Positions 25,335 to 32,661 of a DNA stretch of 64,000 nucleotides are shown here, one piece after another. The DNA comes from Gallibacter intestinalis. Lineage in GTDB: Bacteria; Bacillota; Clostridia; Peptostreptococcales; Anaerovoracaceae. Location: assembly GCF_014982745.1 (NCBI RefSeq), contig NZ_JADCKA010000007.1, forward strand, positions 1 through 64,000, read 5' to 3'. The notes beneath the pieces were generated by a model that saw nothing but the letters and a program-made list of their open reading frames with translations, was not told where the DNA came from and did not search any database. Numbering within the stretch: position 1 is the stretch's first letter; each line of letters starts with the position of its first letter. Made by a program: the position numbers and the translations under genes.

Positions 25335-25892
25335 CTATCGTTTCTTGATAAAATATAGGGCTATCAGCGTTATAATTCCTGCGCCTATACCTATTGCTAT
25401 GCTTCTTGTAATGCCGCCTATTATAAGGCCTAAAACTATAGCAAGGGAAATATTGTTAAATCCGCTAAATCTACTATCATCCAGCTGACTTGTCTCTCCA
25501 AGCACTTCCTTAAGATACATCAGATGATCTTTAGCCTGTTTTGTGACATAAGCTTTAAGATATGGCTTGTACACAGCTCTTTTTGCTTCCACGGATACGC
25601 TCACACGAAGCACAGTACCTCCATCTTCTGTCTCTGAGAGCTCACCGTGCCATATGCCTTGGATGTTTTCATTTTCAAAATTCACCTCATAAATTTCCTC
25701 TGGTTGAGAAGCTACTACCTTGTAGCTCATATCACCCTCATCGCCGGTATGCTCGACGAATTCACTTCCGTCGTGATTTGTCTCTATATATGTTATATTT
25801 TTTCGCCAGTTTTGATTTTCAAGATTTGTAAGGTATTCCCATATAACCTGAGGTGTTGCTCTGAATACTTCTTTTAACTCTATTGTAATCAT
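25335..25892 (-). CDS. SRPBCC-fold protein with C-terminal membrane anchor
   Basis: A 185-residue protein. Residues 1-140 form a START/SRPBCC-type domain (EVFRATPQVIWEYLTNLENQ), a fold that binds hydrophobic ligands. Two hydrophobic segments at about 150-182 form a C-terminal membrane hairpin. AGGAG precedes the ATG. It lies just after the yqeY terminator and 19 bases before the MATE gene, so a link to export of a hydrophobic compound is conceivable, but nothing in the sequence shows it. Confidence 0.78.
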   Translation of the reverse strand: MITIELKEVFRATPQVIWEYLTNLENQNWRKNITYIETNHDGSEFVEHTGDEGDMSYKVVASQPEEIYEVNFENENIQGIWHGELSETEDGGTVLRVSVSVEAKRAVYKPYLKAYVTKQAKDHLMYLKEVLGETSQLDDSRFSGFNNISLAIVLGLIIGGITRSIAIGIGAGIITLIALYFIKKR

Positions 25893-25918
25893 TCAATCTC
25901 CTAAATTAGCTAAATCAT

Positions 25919-25946
25919 AAAAAAGACAAGCCTGTTACGGCTTGTC
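25919..25946 (-). terminator. Terminator of the rpsU-yqeY operon
   Basis: On the minus strand GACAAGCC pairs with GGCTTGTC around a six-base loop and is followed by six T. It lies 10 bases after the yqeY stop. Confidence 0.88.
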
Positions 25947-25956
25947 CTTTGGGTTC

Positions 25957-26403
25957 TTATCCAAGAAATTCCATCACTATCTTTTTAACGGCTCCGCCGT
26001 CTGCCTGGCCTTTAACCTTAGCCATTACAGGTCCCATGAGTTTTCCCATGTTCTGCTTTCCGCCTTCTATACCGAGTTCAGCTGCTGTTTCGGTTACGAC
26101 CTTTTTAATTTCGTCCTCCGACAGCTGTGCCGGCAGATAAACTTCCAGAACCTCTATTTCCTTGTTATAAGCATCAATTAAGTCAGTCCTCCCACCTTTT
26201 TCAAAATCAGCGAGAGCGTCTTTTCTCATTTTTACCTGTTTGGCAATGATAGGAATTATCTCTTCGTCGGTCAGATCTTTTCTCGTATCGACCTCGACCT
26301 GTTTTATCGCCGCTCTGGCGAGATTTATTGTATTTTTAGCGATTTCATCTTTGCTCTTCATGGCAGTTTTGAAATCTTCTGTAAGTCTTTCCTTTAGTGA
26401 CAA
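25957..26403 (-). CDS. yqeY: GatB/YqeY domain protein
   Basis: A small helical protein of 148 residues related to the tail domain of the GatB amidotransferase subunit. The characteristic segments are LTEDFKTAMKSKDEIA and GKLMGPVMAKVKGQADG. The start codon is TTG with GAGGTG nine bases upstream. It follows rpsU, a pairing conserved across Firmicutes. Its exact role is unsettled; it may recognise tRNA. Confidence 0.93.
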   Translation of the reverse strand: MSLKERLTEDFKTAMKSKDEIAKNTINLARAAIKQVEVDTRKDLTDEEIIPIIAKQVKMRKDALADFEKGGRTDLIDAYNKEIEVLEVYLPAQLSEDEIKKVVTETAAELGIEGGKQNMGKLMGPVMAKVKGQADGGAVKKIVMEFLG

Positions 26404-26429
26404 GATAATACACCTCTTCCCGATGTCGC

Positions 26430-26609
26430 TTAGTATTTCTTAGCCTTTTTTCTTGCAGCTTCAGACTTCTTCTTTCTCTTTACACTTGGCTTTTCATAGT
26501 GCTCTCTCTTTCTGAGCTCGCTCATAACGCCGTCTCTTGCGCATGATCTCTTGAATCTCTTAAGAGCGCTTTCCAAGCTTTCGTTTTCTTTTACTATAAC
26601 CTGTGCCAT
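26430..26609 (-). CDS. rpsU: 30S ribosomal protein S21
   Basis: S21 sits near the anti-Shine-Dalgarno end of 16S rRNA. The 59 residues begin [20 protein letters not shown] and end in a basic tail ([14 protein letters not shown]). A longer frame starts with a GTG at 26621, but that codon lies inside the AGGAGGTGA ribosome binding site, so the ATG at 26609 is correct. A near-consensus promoter lies 60 bases upstream. The gene heads the rpsU-yqeY operon. Confidence 0.97.
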   Translation of the reverse strand: MAQVIVKENESLESALKRFKRSCARDGVMSELRKREHYEKPSVKRKKKSEAARKKAKKY

Positions 26610-26667
26610 TTCCTGTTTCACCTCCTGACTTATTGCTTTTTCATTCGGTTCTGCCTATAACATATGT

Positions 26668-26696
26668 ATTATACTAAACAGTCGATTTGTTTGCAA
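26668..26696 (-). promoter_or_regulatory. Promoter of rpsU-yqeY
   Basis: TTGCAA (26696-26691) and a perfect TATAAT (26673-26668) on the minus strand are 17 bases apart. The resulting leader is about 50 bases with no obvious riboswitch fold. Confidence 0.85.
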
Positions 26697-26821
26697 GTGT
26701 AAAATATTTAATTTCCCTATATCCTATATAGCATCTCCTATTGAATTTTTTTGCGGCAATACGCAAAAATTGTAAATATGATTTAATCATTAAAATTTCT
26801 CCAAGCTCTATACTACGATTA

Positions 26822-26850
26822 TTGACATTAAGATGTTGTGATTATATACT
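26822..26850 (+). promoter_or_regulatory. Strong promoter of the antisense RNA
   Basis: A perfect TTGACA (26822-26827) and TATACT (26845-26850) are exactly 17 bases apart on the plus strand. This is one of the best promoters in the window. It points at a short transcript that ends at 26943 and codes for nothing recognisable. Confidence 0.85.
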
Positions 26851-26863
26851 GAAGTAAATAAAA

Positions 26864-26890
26864 GAGCTGCCATAGTAAATGGTCAGCCTC
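26864..26890. repeat. Copy A of a hairpin-forming repeat flanking the peptide gene
   Basis: This 27-bp element begins GAGCTGCCA and ends CAGCCTC. Copy B at 27059-27093 is the same element in inverted orientation with eight extra bases. Each copy is itself nearly palindromic. Confidence 0.8.
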
Positions 26891-26902
26891 GAGGATGTTT
26901 TA

Positions 26903-26943
26903 GATCACCCTTCAGCTGCAAAAAGTTGGGTGATCATTTTTTT
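26903..26943 (+). terminator. Terminator of the antisense RNA, overlapping the toxin stop codon
   Basis: GATCACCC (26903-26910) pairs perfectly with GGGTGATC (26928-26935), followed by seven T on the plus strand. The stop codon of the peptide gene (26936-26934 on the minus strand) overlaps the hairpin. On the minus strand the hairpin has no T run, so the toxin mRNA may read through it. Confidence 0.88.
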
Positions 26944-27005
26944 ATTTCTCTTACCAACTCAGTAAGAGCAAGAACTATGAGTAAAACAATAATAGTTTTA
27001 TCCAT
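26934..27005 (-). CDS. Small hydrophobic peptide, candidate type I toxin (23 residues)
   Basis: The 23-codon frame begins ATG at 27005 and ends TGA at 26934. The peptide starts MDKTIIVLLIVLALTEL and ends VREIKK: one short hydrophobic helix followed by a charged, basic tail. This is the architecture of bacterial type I toxins that insert in the membrane (Fst, TxpA, Ldr families), although I do not recognise this exact sequence. GGAAGGA lies nine bases upstream of the ATG. The 5' leader contains hairpin repeat B (27059-27093) and CGGGAAGACCCG, a small hairpin. If the mRNA passes the terminator, its 3' part can pair with its own 5' leader, as in hok-like toxins. The minus-strand promoter is unclear; TGCTACACT near 27106 is a weak extended -10. 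Confidence 0.6.
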   Translation of the reverse strand: MDKTIIVLLIVLALTELVREIKK

Positions 27006-27058
27006 ATCATCGCATCCTTCCATGTATTGTCGGGTCTTCCCGTATACATTAGCGGATT

Positions 27059-27093
27059 GAGGCTGACCACCTTCTACCATTTATTGGCAGCTC
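27059..27093. repeat. Copy B of the hairpin-forming repeat, inverted relative to copy A
   Basis: Read on the minus strand it begins GAGCTGCCA and ends GGTCAGCCTC, like copy A on the plus strand but with an eight-base insertion. It lies in the predicted 5' leader of the peptide mRNA. Confidence 0.78.
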
Positions 27094-27102
27094 AACACAA
27101 GT

Positions 27103-27129
27103 GTAGCACATATGTATAATATGTGCTAC
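27103..27129. repeat. Perfect 10-bp inverted repeat between the peptide locus and the GNAT gene
   Basis: GTAGCACATA and TATGTGCTAC flank a seven-base centre that contains TATAAT on the plus strand (27115-27120). No T run follows on the minus strand, so a normal terminator for the gene at 27153 is doubtful. It may be an operator or a processing hairpin. Confidence 0.65.
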
Positions 27130-27152
27130 CATTTTCTTCCATTTCTTTTGAA

Positions 27153-28280
27153 TTATTTGGGGAAATATAAGCATCTATGCCCTCTGCACTGCTGGTTATC
27201 TTCAAACCTGGAGCAGACAGGCTTATCCATTTGCATTTTTACTCCCAGCTGTTCCTCAGCAAACCTGACCCCTTCTGTTACTGCAATATATGAATTCCTT
27301 TTGCAGCATCTCGGTCCACCGTTTTCGCTGATTGTGTTTAACGCCAGTGAAGTCATTCTGTTGGAAAGACTCCATTCCCTTTCAGCCAGAGGATTTGATC
27401 CTGTAACTATGGAAACGAATATACCTGCACTTATTCCGGCTCCACAGGCACCCCAGTATCCACATATTCCTCCTGGAATGTCCTTTCCCCTTCTGTACAT
27501 TTCTAAAAGTGCATCTTTTAATTCTATATCACCGCCGGCATTTTTATATGCAGTCAGCAAGGATGCTCCGACCATAATATGATGCTCTGGTCCGTGCATA
27601 TGACAAAATGATTCATCCATAAGTTTTTCCAATATGAACACTGGTGATACAGATGTCTCTGCAAGACAGATCTCCATTATTTTATCTACACCGTGCATAT
27701 GACATTCATCGCACACAAAATGCCCGTTTACACATTCTACTCTGCTACTTTGCTTTTTATGACAGATAAAGCATTCCATTTCCTGATCCTTATCCAAGTA
27801 TCTTAGAGGCGCACCGCATATTATGCAGCCTGTTTTTTCATCAAGTCTCATATAAAGCAAAGGATAAGGTCCTCCTTGCTCATCCATCTCGCTTCTTTTA
27901 TATACTCTAAAGCCCATATGCTCATAAAAACCTACTGCCTGTGGATTTTGCTCATTTACGGTTAATGTATTTACACCGCAATTAGCTATTCCGTATTCCA
28001 AAAGCTGTCTACCTATGCCCATGCCTCTTGCTTTAGGTGATATAAATAACATCTCCAGACAACCGTCCTGTACGCCCATAAATCCTAAAACTTTATCTTT
28101 TTCATCTTGATATATAAATAAATCTTTAATAGCAACCAAAGCCTCAGGTACATACTCTTTAATTCTTAAGATTTCACTTTCAGTCAAAAAAGTATGGGTT
28201 GCTCTGACTGAAGCCTCCCACAATATGACCAGTTCATCTATCGTATTTTGATTTCTTTGCTTTACTTCAACGATTTTCAT
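27153..28280 (-). CDS. Fusion of GNAT acetyltransferase and DUF5714 domain
   Basis: About 375 residues. Residues 1-148 are a GNAT N-acetyltransferase with the acetyl-CoA loop ARGMGIGRQLLEYG and the C-terminal NPQAVGFYEHMGF. Residues 150-375 carry a cysteine-rich DUF5714 domain: CIIC, CFIC and CxxxxxxCDEC look like zinc ligands, then HGPEHHIMVGASLL and a glycine/cysteine-rich GGICGYWGACGAG. The ATG at 28280 has GGAGG upstream and gives MKIVEVKQRN; the longer frame from 28301 has no site. DUF5714 proteins are often linked to methyltransferase or redox functions, but their activity is not established. The cysteine- and glycine-rich part could bind a metal centre. It stands alone between two terminator-like hairpins. 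Confidence 0.82.
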   Translation of the reverse strand: MKIVEVKQRNQNTIDELVILWEASVRATHTFLTESEILRIKEYVPEALVAIKDLFIYQDEKDKVLGFMGVQDGCLEMLFISPKARGMGIGRQLLEYGIANCGVNTLTVNEQNPQAVGFYEHMGFRVYKRSEMDEQGGPYPLLYMRLDEKTGCIICGAPLRYLDKDQEMECFICHKKQSSRVECVNGHFVCDECHMHGVDKIMEICLAETSVSPVFILEKLMDESFCHMHGPEHHIMVGASLLTAYKNAGGDIELKDALLEMYRRGKDIPGGICGYWGACGAGISAGIFVSIVTGSNPLAEREWSLSNRMTSLALNTISENGGPRCCKRNSYIAVTEGVRFAEEQLGVKMQMDKPVCSRFEDNQQCRGHRCLYFPK

Positions 28281-28320
28281 TAAAACCTCCGTGAAGTACA
28301 TTTCTATTACTAAAATATAA

Positions 28321-28362
28321 ATAAAAAGAGCATAGAATGATTTATATTATCGTCCTATGCTC
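28321..28362 (-). terminator. Terminator after the HIT-family gene
   Basis: On the minus strand GAGCATAG pairs with CTATGCTC around a 19-base loop, followed by TTTTTATTT. It closes the operon that ends with the HIT gene. Confidence 0.78.
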
Positions 28363-28377
28363 ATTTTAATCCTTCCA

Positions 28378-28719
28378 TCAGCCTGGAGGCCATTTCATAG
28401 GTCTCTTGCCAAGTATATGCATATGAAGATGCTTTACTGTCTGAAATCCGTCCTCACCGCAATTGATTACAACTCTGTAGCCGTTGTCCATACCGGCTTC
28501 CTTTGCCACATCCTTTACCTTAGTGAGCATGTATCCTAAAAGCTCAGCATCAGCATCCGTAACATCGTCTGTGGAAGTAATATGCTTTTTAGGTATCATC
28601 AGGATATGTACTGGAGCCTGCGGCTCAAGATCGTGAAATACAAGTATTTTATCATCCTCGTATACCTTGTTTGAAGGTATTTCTCCAGCAGCTATTTTGC
28701 AGAAAATGCAGTCGCTCAT
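28378..28719 (-). CDS. HIT family nucleotide hydrolase (HinT-like)
   Basis: A 113-residue histidine-triad protein that hydrolyses nucleoside phosphoramidates or related adenylates. The N-terminal CIFCKIAAGEIPS and the active-site triad HLHMHILG are diagnostic. An AAAGGAGG site precedes the ATG. It lies 30 bases after mtaB and ends at a terminator. The natural substrate is unknown. Confidence 0.95.
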   Translation of the reverse strand: MSDCIFCKIAAGEIPSNKVYEDDKILVFHDLEPQAPVHILMIPKKHITSTDDVTDADAELLGYMLTKVKDVAKEAGMDNGYRVVINCGEDGFQTVKHLHMHILGKRPMKWPPG

Positions 28720-28749
28720 ATTTGTGTCCTCCTTTCCTGTCCTTAATGT

Positions 28750-30060
28750 TTAGTCATTTTTATCCTTAAGAACTACTTGTGCCCCGTCGGCAAAGATCTT
28801 TTCAATCTTTACATCTGCGAAGGCATTTTTATAGCTCTCAGCTTCTGTTTCATCGATTTCAAGATATGCTTTTATATAGTTATCTGTATATCCGGTCAGG
28901 GCTTGATTTTCTTTATCGTATTCCTCAAAAAGTACCTGTCTTACATCTCCGATGGAAGATTCAATAAACAGTTTACTTTCCCTTTCACCTGTTTCAATAA
29001 GTCGTATGCTTCTTTCCTTTTTAACCGGAGGGCTAACCTGATTTGACATTTCACAGGCGGCTGTTCCTTTCCTTTTGGAATACTTAAAGGCGTGCACTTT
29101 ACCAAAGCCTGCACGATTTACAATATCCAAAGTGTCTTCGAAATCCTGCTCTGTTTCACCGGGGAAACCGACAATTATGTCCGTTGTTATGCCATAGTGA
29201 ATGTCAAATTCTCTGAGAGCCTTCACTATATCTAGGTATTCATTTCGATTATATCGTCTGTTCATGGCTTTAAGCACATTATCAGAACCCGACTGAAGAG
29301 AAAGGTGCAGATGATGGCACAATCTCTTGTATTTGAAAAGGCCTTTAACATATTCGGCATTGATTACAGTCGGTTCGAGGGAGCTGAGCCTTACTCTGAA
29401 ATCTCCCGGCATTTTTTCAAGTCTATCTAAGATTTCATCAAGATGCTCACACAGTGCAGTGTTTATTCCGGTAAGTATAAGTTCTTTAAATCCGGCTTTA
29501 ACCAAGTTTTCGCACTCTGTCATAACAGCCTGAACATCCCTTGATCTTACTGGCCCCCTAGCAAAGGGAATTATACAATAGGAGCAAAATCTATTACAGC
29601 CTTCTTGAATCTTTACATAGGCCCTTGTCCTTGATTCCATGGAAGTGATGCTGCCACATTCCACAAAATCTGTGAGCTGATCGTAATCCAATATATGCTT
29701 TTCGGTTCCTATGGAACGATTTTCGATATGCTGATTAACATAATTAAGTATTTCGTTTTTTTCGTTGGTGCCCGCCACGATATCTACTTCATCCATAGCA
29801 GCCACCTCATCACCGCTCACCTGCACATAGCAGCCTGTTACAGCAACAACGGCTTGTGGATTTTTCTTTTTCATCTTTCTGATGTACTGTCTTGATTTTC
29901 TGTCTGCAAGCCCCGTAACGCTGCAGGTGTTTATCAGATAGACATCAGCTTTATCATATTCATTTACTATTTCATATCCAGCAGAAGCAAACTGCTCCTT
30001 CATGGCTTCTGTTTCATACTGGTTTACCTTACAGCCCAGTGTATGAAAGGCTATTTTCAT
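28750..30060 (-). CDS. mtaB: tRNA (t6A37) methylthiotransferase MtaB
   Basis: MtaB is a radical-SAM enzyme that converts t6A to ms2t6A at position 37 of tRNAs reading ANN codons. The 436 residues show the N-terminal UPF0004 domain (FHTLGCKVNQYETEAM), the radical-SAM cluster CNRFCSYC and a C-terminal TRAM-like domain. The MtaB-type start distinguishes it from MiaB and RimO. It overlaps the CNNM/CorC gene by four bases. Confidence 0.95.
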   Translation of the reverse strand: MKIAFHTLGCKVNQYETEAMKEQFASAGYEIVNEYDKADVYLINTCSVTGLADRKSRQYIRKMKKKNPQAVVAVTGCYVQVSGDEVAAMDEVDIVAGTNEKNEILNYVNQHIENRSIGTEKHILDYDQLTDFVECGSITSMESRTRAYVKIQEGCNRFCSYCIIPFARGPVRSRDVQAVMTECENLVKAGFKELILTGINTALCEHLDEILDRLEKMPGDFRVRLSSLEPTVINAEYVKGLFKYKRLCHHLHLSLQSGSDNVLKAMNRRYNRNEYLDIVKALREFDIHYGITTDIIVGFPGETEQDFEDTLDIVNRAGFGKVHAFKYSKRKGTAACEMSNQVSPPVKKERSIRLIETGERESKLFIESSIGDVRQVLFEEYDKENQALTGYTDNYIKAYLEIDETEAESYKNAFADVKIEKIFADGAQVVLKDKND

Positions 30061-31421
30061 TTATCCTTGTCCTCGTTGCTTTCTTCTTCTGATTCACCTT
30101 CATCTTCAGGTTTTACAGTAAGTATTACCCTTTCTATTCGCCTATCCTTAACATTTATAACTTCAAACTCGTAATTATCGAGATTTACGGTTATTCTTTC
30201 GTGGGCGTCCTCATCAGGGATTTCTCCCAAAATATCTATTATAAGGCCACCTACTGTTTCGCTGGTTTCGGATGTCAATTTGGTTCCTATTTCCTCATTA
30301 ACATCATCAAGATTCATATATCCATCAAGAAGGTATCTGTTATCTCCAAGATCATGGATTTCCTCTTCCTCTTCATCGTATTCATCGTCGATATCTCCCA
30401 TGACCTCTTCGATAATATCCTCCATTGTGACGATACCGCTAAATCCGCCATATTCGTCAATGAGAATTGCTATGTGCTGCTTAGTTTTCTGCAATTCCAA
30501 GAACAAAGCATCTATATTCTTTGTTTCAGGTACAAAGAAGGCATCTCTTAAAATACTGCGTATATCCACATTTTCAAAGCCCTTTTCCCTAGCCTGAATC
30601 ATAAAGTCCTTGATGTTGAGTATACCTATAATATTGTCGCTTTCGTCATCATAAACAGGTATTCTCGAATATCTCATTTCCATAAGCTCATCAAGATATT
30701 CATCGGCACCGTCCTGTATATCTATGGCAAACACATCGGTTCTCGGTGTCATTATTTCATATGCCAGCTTATCATCAAAGGCAAATACCGAATCCAGCAT
30801 TTTCTTTCCCTCTTCCTTAATGACACCAGCTTCCTTACCGATTTCTATGGCTGATTTTACATCTTCTTCAGTAAATTTTTCTTCATAAATACCTGTTTTT
30901 TGCCTTGCTATCTTTAGGAAGATATTTGTCAAAAGTCCTACAACAACTGTCAAAGGCTTAAACAGCGCAATCATAAATGAGGCATAAGAAGAAAGCTTGA
31001 GTGCTGTTCCTTCCGTATGCTGACGGGCAATCTGCCTTGGGAAAAAGATTGCAAACACCAGGAAAATAATCGAAGAAATCAGAGCCAATATAAGCACTGA
31101 AATGATACCTACAAAAGGTATTCCGTACTTTTCCAAAAGCTCATAGACTGTACCTGCATGGTTGATTGCTATAAGCTGGCATGCAAACAGTCCTAAAAAG
31201 GTTATAGCAGTAAAATTAGTTGCCAGCACCTTTGAAGATTTTTCAAGAAGCTTTAACAGCTTTTCTGCTTTTTTATCGCCATCCTCCGCCATGCTTCGGA
31301 TATTATTTCTGTTAACATCGGCAATAGCCTTCTGCGCTGCTGTAAATACACCGCATATAATCAGCACTATAATGCCGAGTATTGTTTCCACACTGCCTGA
31401 TATCACGGGGTCAGGGTTCAT
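30057..31421 (-). CDS. CNNM/CorC-type membrane protein (hemolysin family)
   Basis: A 454-residue membrane protein: an N-terminal DUF21/CNNM transmembrane domain (about 1-190), a tandem CBS pair (MTPRTDVFAIDI to EDIIEEVMGDI) and a C-terminal CorC_HlyC domain. Proteins of this family are implicated in Mg2+ or Co2+ export and homeostasis; the hemolysin name is historical. The C-terminus is strongly acidic. The gene overlaps mtaB by four bases and starts two bases after the U32 stop, so the three are tightly coupled. Confidence 0.92.
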   Translation of the reverse strand: MNPDPVISGSVETILGIIVLIICGVFTAAQKAIADVNRNNIRSMAEDGDKKAEKLLKLLEKSSKVLATNFTAITFLGLFACQLIAINHAGTVYELLEKYGIPFVGIISVLILALISSIIFLVFAIFFPRQIARQHTEGTALKLSSYASFMIALFKPLTVVVGLLTNIFLKIARQKTGIYEEKFTEEDVKSAIEIGKEAGVIKEEGKKMLDSVFAFDDKLAYEIMTPRTDVFAIDIQDGADEYLDELMEMRYSRIPVYDDESDNIIGILNIKDFMIQAREKGFENVDIRSILRDAFFVPETKNIDALFLELQKTKQHIAILIDEYGGFSGIVTMEDIIEEVMGDIDDEYDEEEEEIHDLGDNRYLLDGYMNLDDVNEEIGTKLTSETSETVGGLIIDILGEIPDEDAHERITVNLDNYEFEVINVKDRRIERVILTVKPEDEGESEEESNEDKDK

Positions 31422-31423
31422 TT

Positions 31424-32653
31424 TTATTTCTCCTTTCGCTTGCGCAACATAAAGTTGTGCTTAACAGGATGATCCATCCTTATCTTTAATATCTGCTGAG
31501 GATGTGGGGCAGACTCCAAGTCGTTGCCCTCCTCATCTTTAAGATAGTCCAGCTTCTGAGTCCAAAAATCCGTATAAGGTCCAAAAACTTCTATTTCATC
31601 GCCCAGTACCATCTTGTTTCTCTGCTCCACTGTGGCTATCATCGTAGCTTCATCAAAATCCAGCACCTTTCCTACAAAGTCATAGTCCCTTGTATATGCA
31701 CTGCTGGCATAATTTTGAGATTCATTGCCGGCTTTGCCATAGTAAAATCCTGTAGTAAAATCCCTGTGGCTTACCTTTTTTACTTCCTCAAGCCATGCTG
31801 GATTAAATTTGTAGTTTTCCGGATCTTTGTAATATGCATCGATGGCTTTTCTGTAAGCTCCTACTATAGTAGCTACATAAAATGCGCTTTTCATGCGGCC
31901 TTCGATTTTTGCCGATGAAATTCCTGATGCAATTAGGTCCGGAATGTGCTCTATCATGCACAAATCCTTGGAATTCATTATATATGTGCCTCTTTCATCC
32001 TCTTCAACTGGGAATTCCTCTCCCGGTCTCTGTTCCTCAACCAAGCTGTACTTCCATCTGCAAGGATGGGCACATTCTCCCTTATTAGCATCTCTCTGTA
32101 TCATAAAATTGCTGAGTAGGCATCTTCCGGAATATGAGATGCACATAGCACCGTGAATAAAGGCTTCTGTGTCCATTTCCGCAGGAATCATATCCCTTAC
32201 GCCTCTCATTTCCTCCAGAGAAAGTTCTCTTGCCATAACAACTCTTTTTACACCGTACTGTGCCCAAAATCTAGCCGTCATATAATTAGTCATGTTTGCC
32301 TGGGTGCTGAGATGTATTTCGGCATTCGGTATAATTTCCTTTACCATCATTATTGTACCAGGATCTGATACTATAAAAGCGTCAATGCCAAAATCCTTTA
32401 TATGCTCCAAATACTTTTGTATAGGTTCTATATCTTCATTATGAGGAAAGATATTCAATGTCAGATGACACTTTCTGCCTCTGTCATGGGCATATTTTAT
32501 GCCCTCAAGCATTTCCTCCTCTGTAAAATTTCCCGCTCCAGCTCTCAAGCTGAAAGCTTCGCCCCCAAAATACACTGCATCAGCACCATAGTCGATGGCA
32601 GCCTTTAATTTTTCCAAATCGCCCGCCGGAGCGAGCAGTTCAATCTTATTCAT
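31424..32653 (-). CDS. U32 family peptidase / tRNA or rRNA hydroxylation protein
   Basis: A 409-residue protein with the U32 signature EAFIHGAMCISYSGRCLLSN and the N-terminal LLAPAGDLEKLKAAIDYGAD. Members include TrhP, which hydroxylates tRNA wobble uridine, and RlhA, which acts on 23S rRNA; both were once annotated as collagenases. Conserved cysteines after the signature (GECAHPCRW) may hold an iron-sulphur cluster. It sits in an operon between an O-methyltransferase and the CNNM gene. The target RNA cannot be decided from sequence alone. Confidence 0.9.
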   Translation of the reverse strand: MNKIELLAPAGDLEKLKAAIDYGADAVYFGGEAFSLRAGAGNFTEEEMLEGIKYAHDRGRKCHLTLNIFPHNEDIEPIQKYLEHIKDFGIDAFIVSDPGTIMMVKEIIPNAEIHLSTQANMTNYMTARFWAQYGVKRVVMARELSLEEMRGVRDMIPAEMDTEAFIHGAMCISYSGRCLLSNFMIQRDANKGECAHPCRWKYSLVEEQRPGEEFPVEEDERGTYIMNSKDLCMIEHIPDLIASGISSAKIEGRMKSAFYVATIVGAYRKAIDAYYKDPENYKFNPAWLEEVKKVSHRDFTTGFYYGKAGNESQNYASSAYTRDYDFVGKVLDFDEATMIATVEQRNKMVLGDEIEVFGPYTDFWTQKLDYLKDEEGNDLESAPHPQQILKIRMDHPVKHNFMLRKRKEK

Positions 32654-32661
32654 ATATTCGT

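Larger units (their letters stand above)
26856..26943 (+). ncRNA. Candidate antisense RNA of a type I toxin-antitoxin locus
   Basis: The predicted transcript of about 88 bases starts downstream of the promoter at 26822-26850 and ends at a terminator with seven T (26937-26943). Its 5' part (26864-26890) folds into a hairpin, GAGCTGCCAT with ATGGTCAGCCTC, with two bulges. It contains no convincing open frame. Its 3' end overlaps the last codons and stop of the minus-strand peptide gene at 26934-27005. The layout of strong antisense promoter, short RNA and convergent overlap with a hydrophobic peptide matches Fst- and TxpA-type loci. Existence of the RNA is predicted, not observed. Confidence 0.65.

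Noticed and set aside
26609-26621. GTG start for rpsU at 26621
   Set aside because: That codon is part of the AGGAGGTGA ribosome binding site; the ATG at 26609 gives the standard S21 start.
26744-26771. A/T-rich hairpin (TTTTTGCG with CGCAAAAA) upstream of the rpsU promoter
   Set aside because: There is no T run after it in either direction and no gene ends beside it, so I do not call a terminator. It could be chance in A/T-rich sequence.
26980-27014. Alternative start upstream of the 23-residue peptide in another frame
   Set aside because: The frame from the ATG at 27012 stops after about 11 codons and is less well supported than the frame from 27005.
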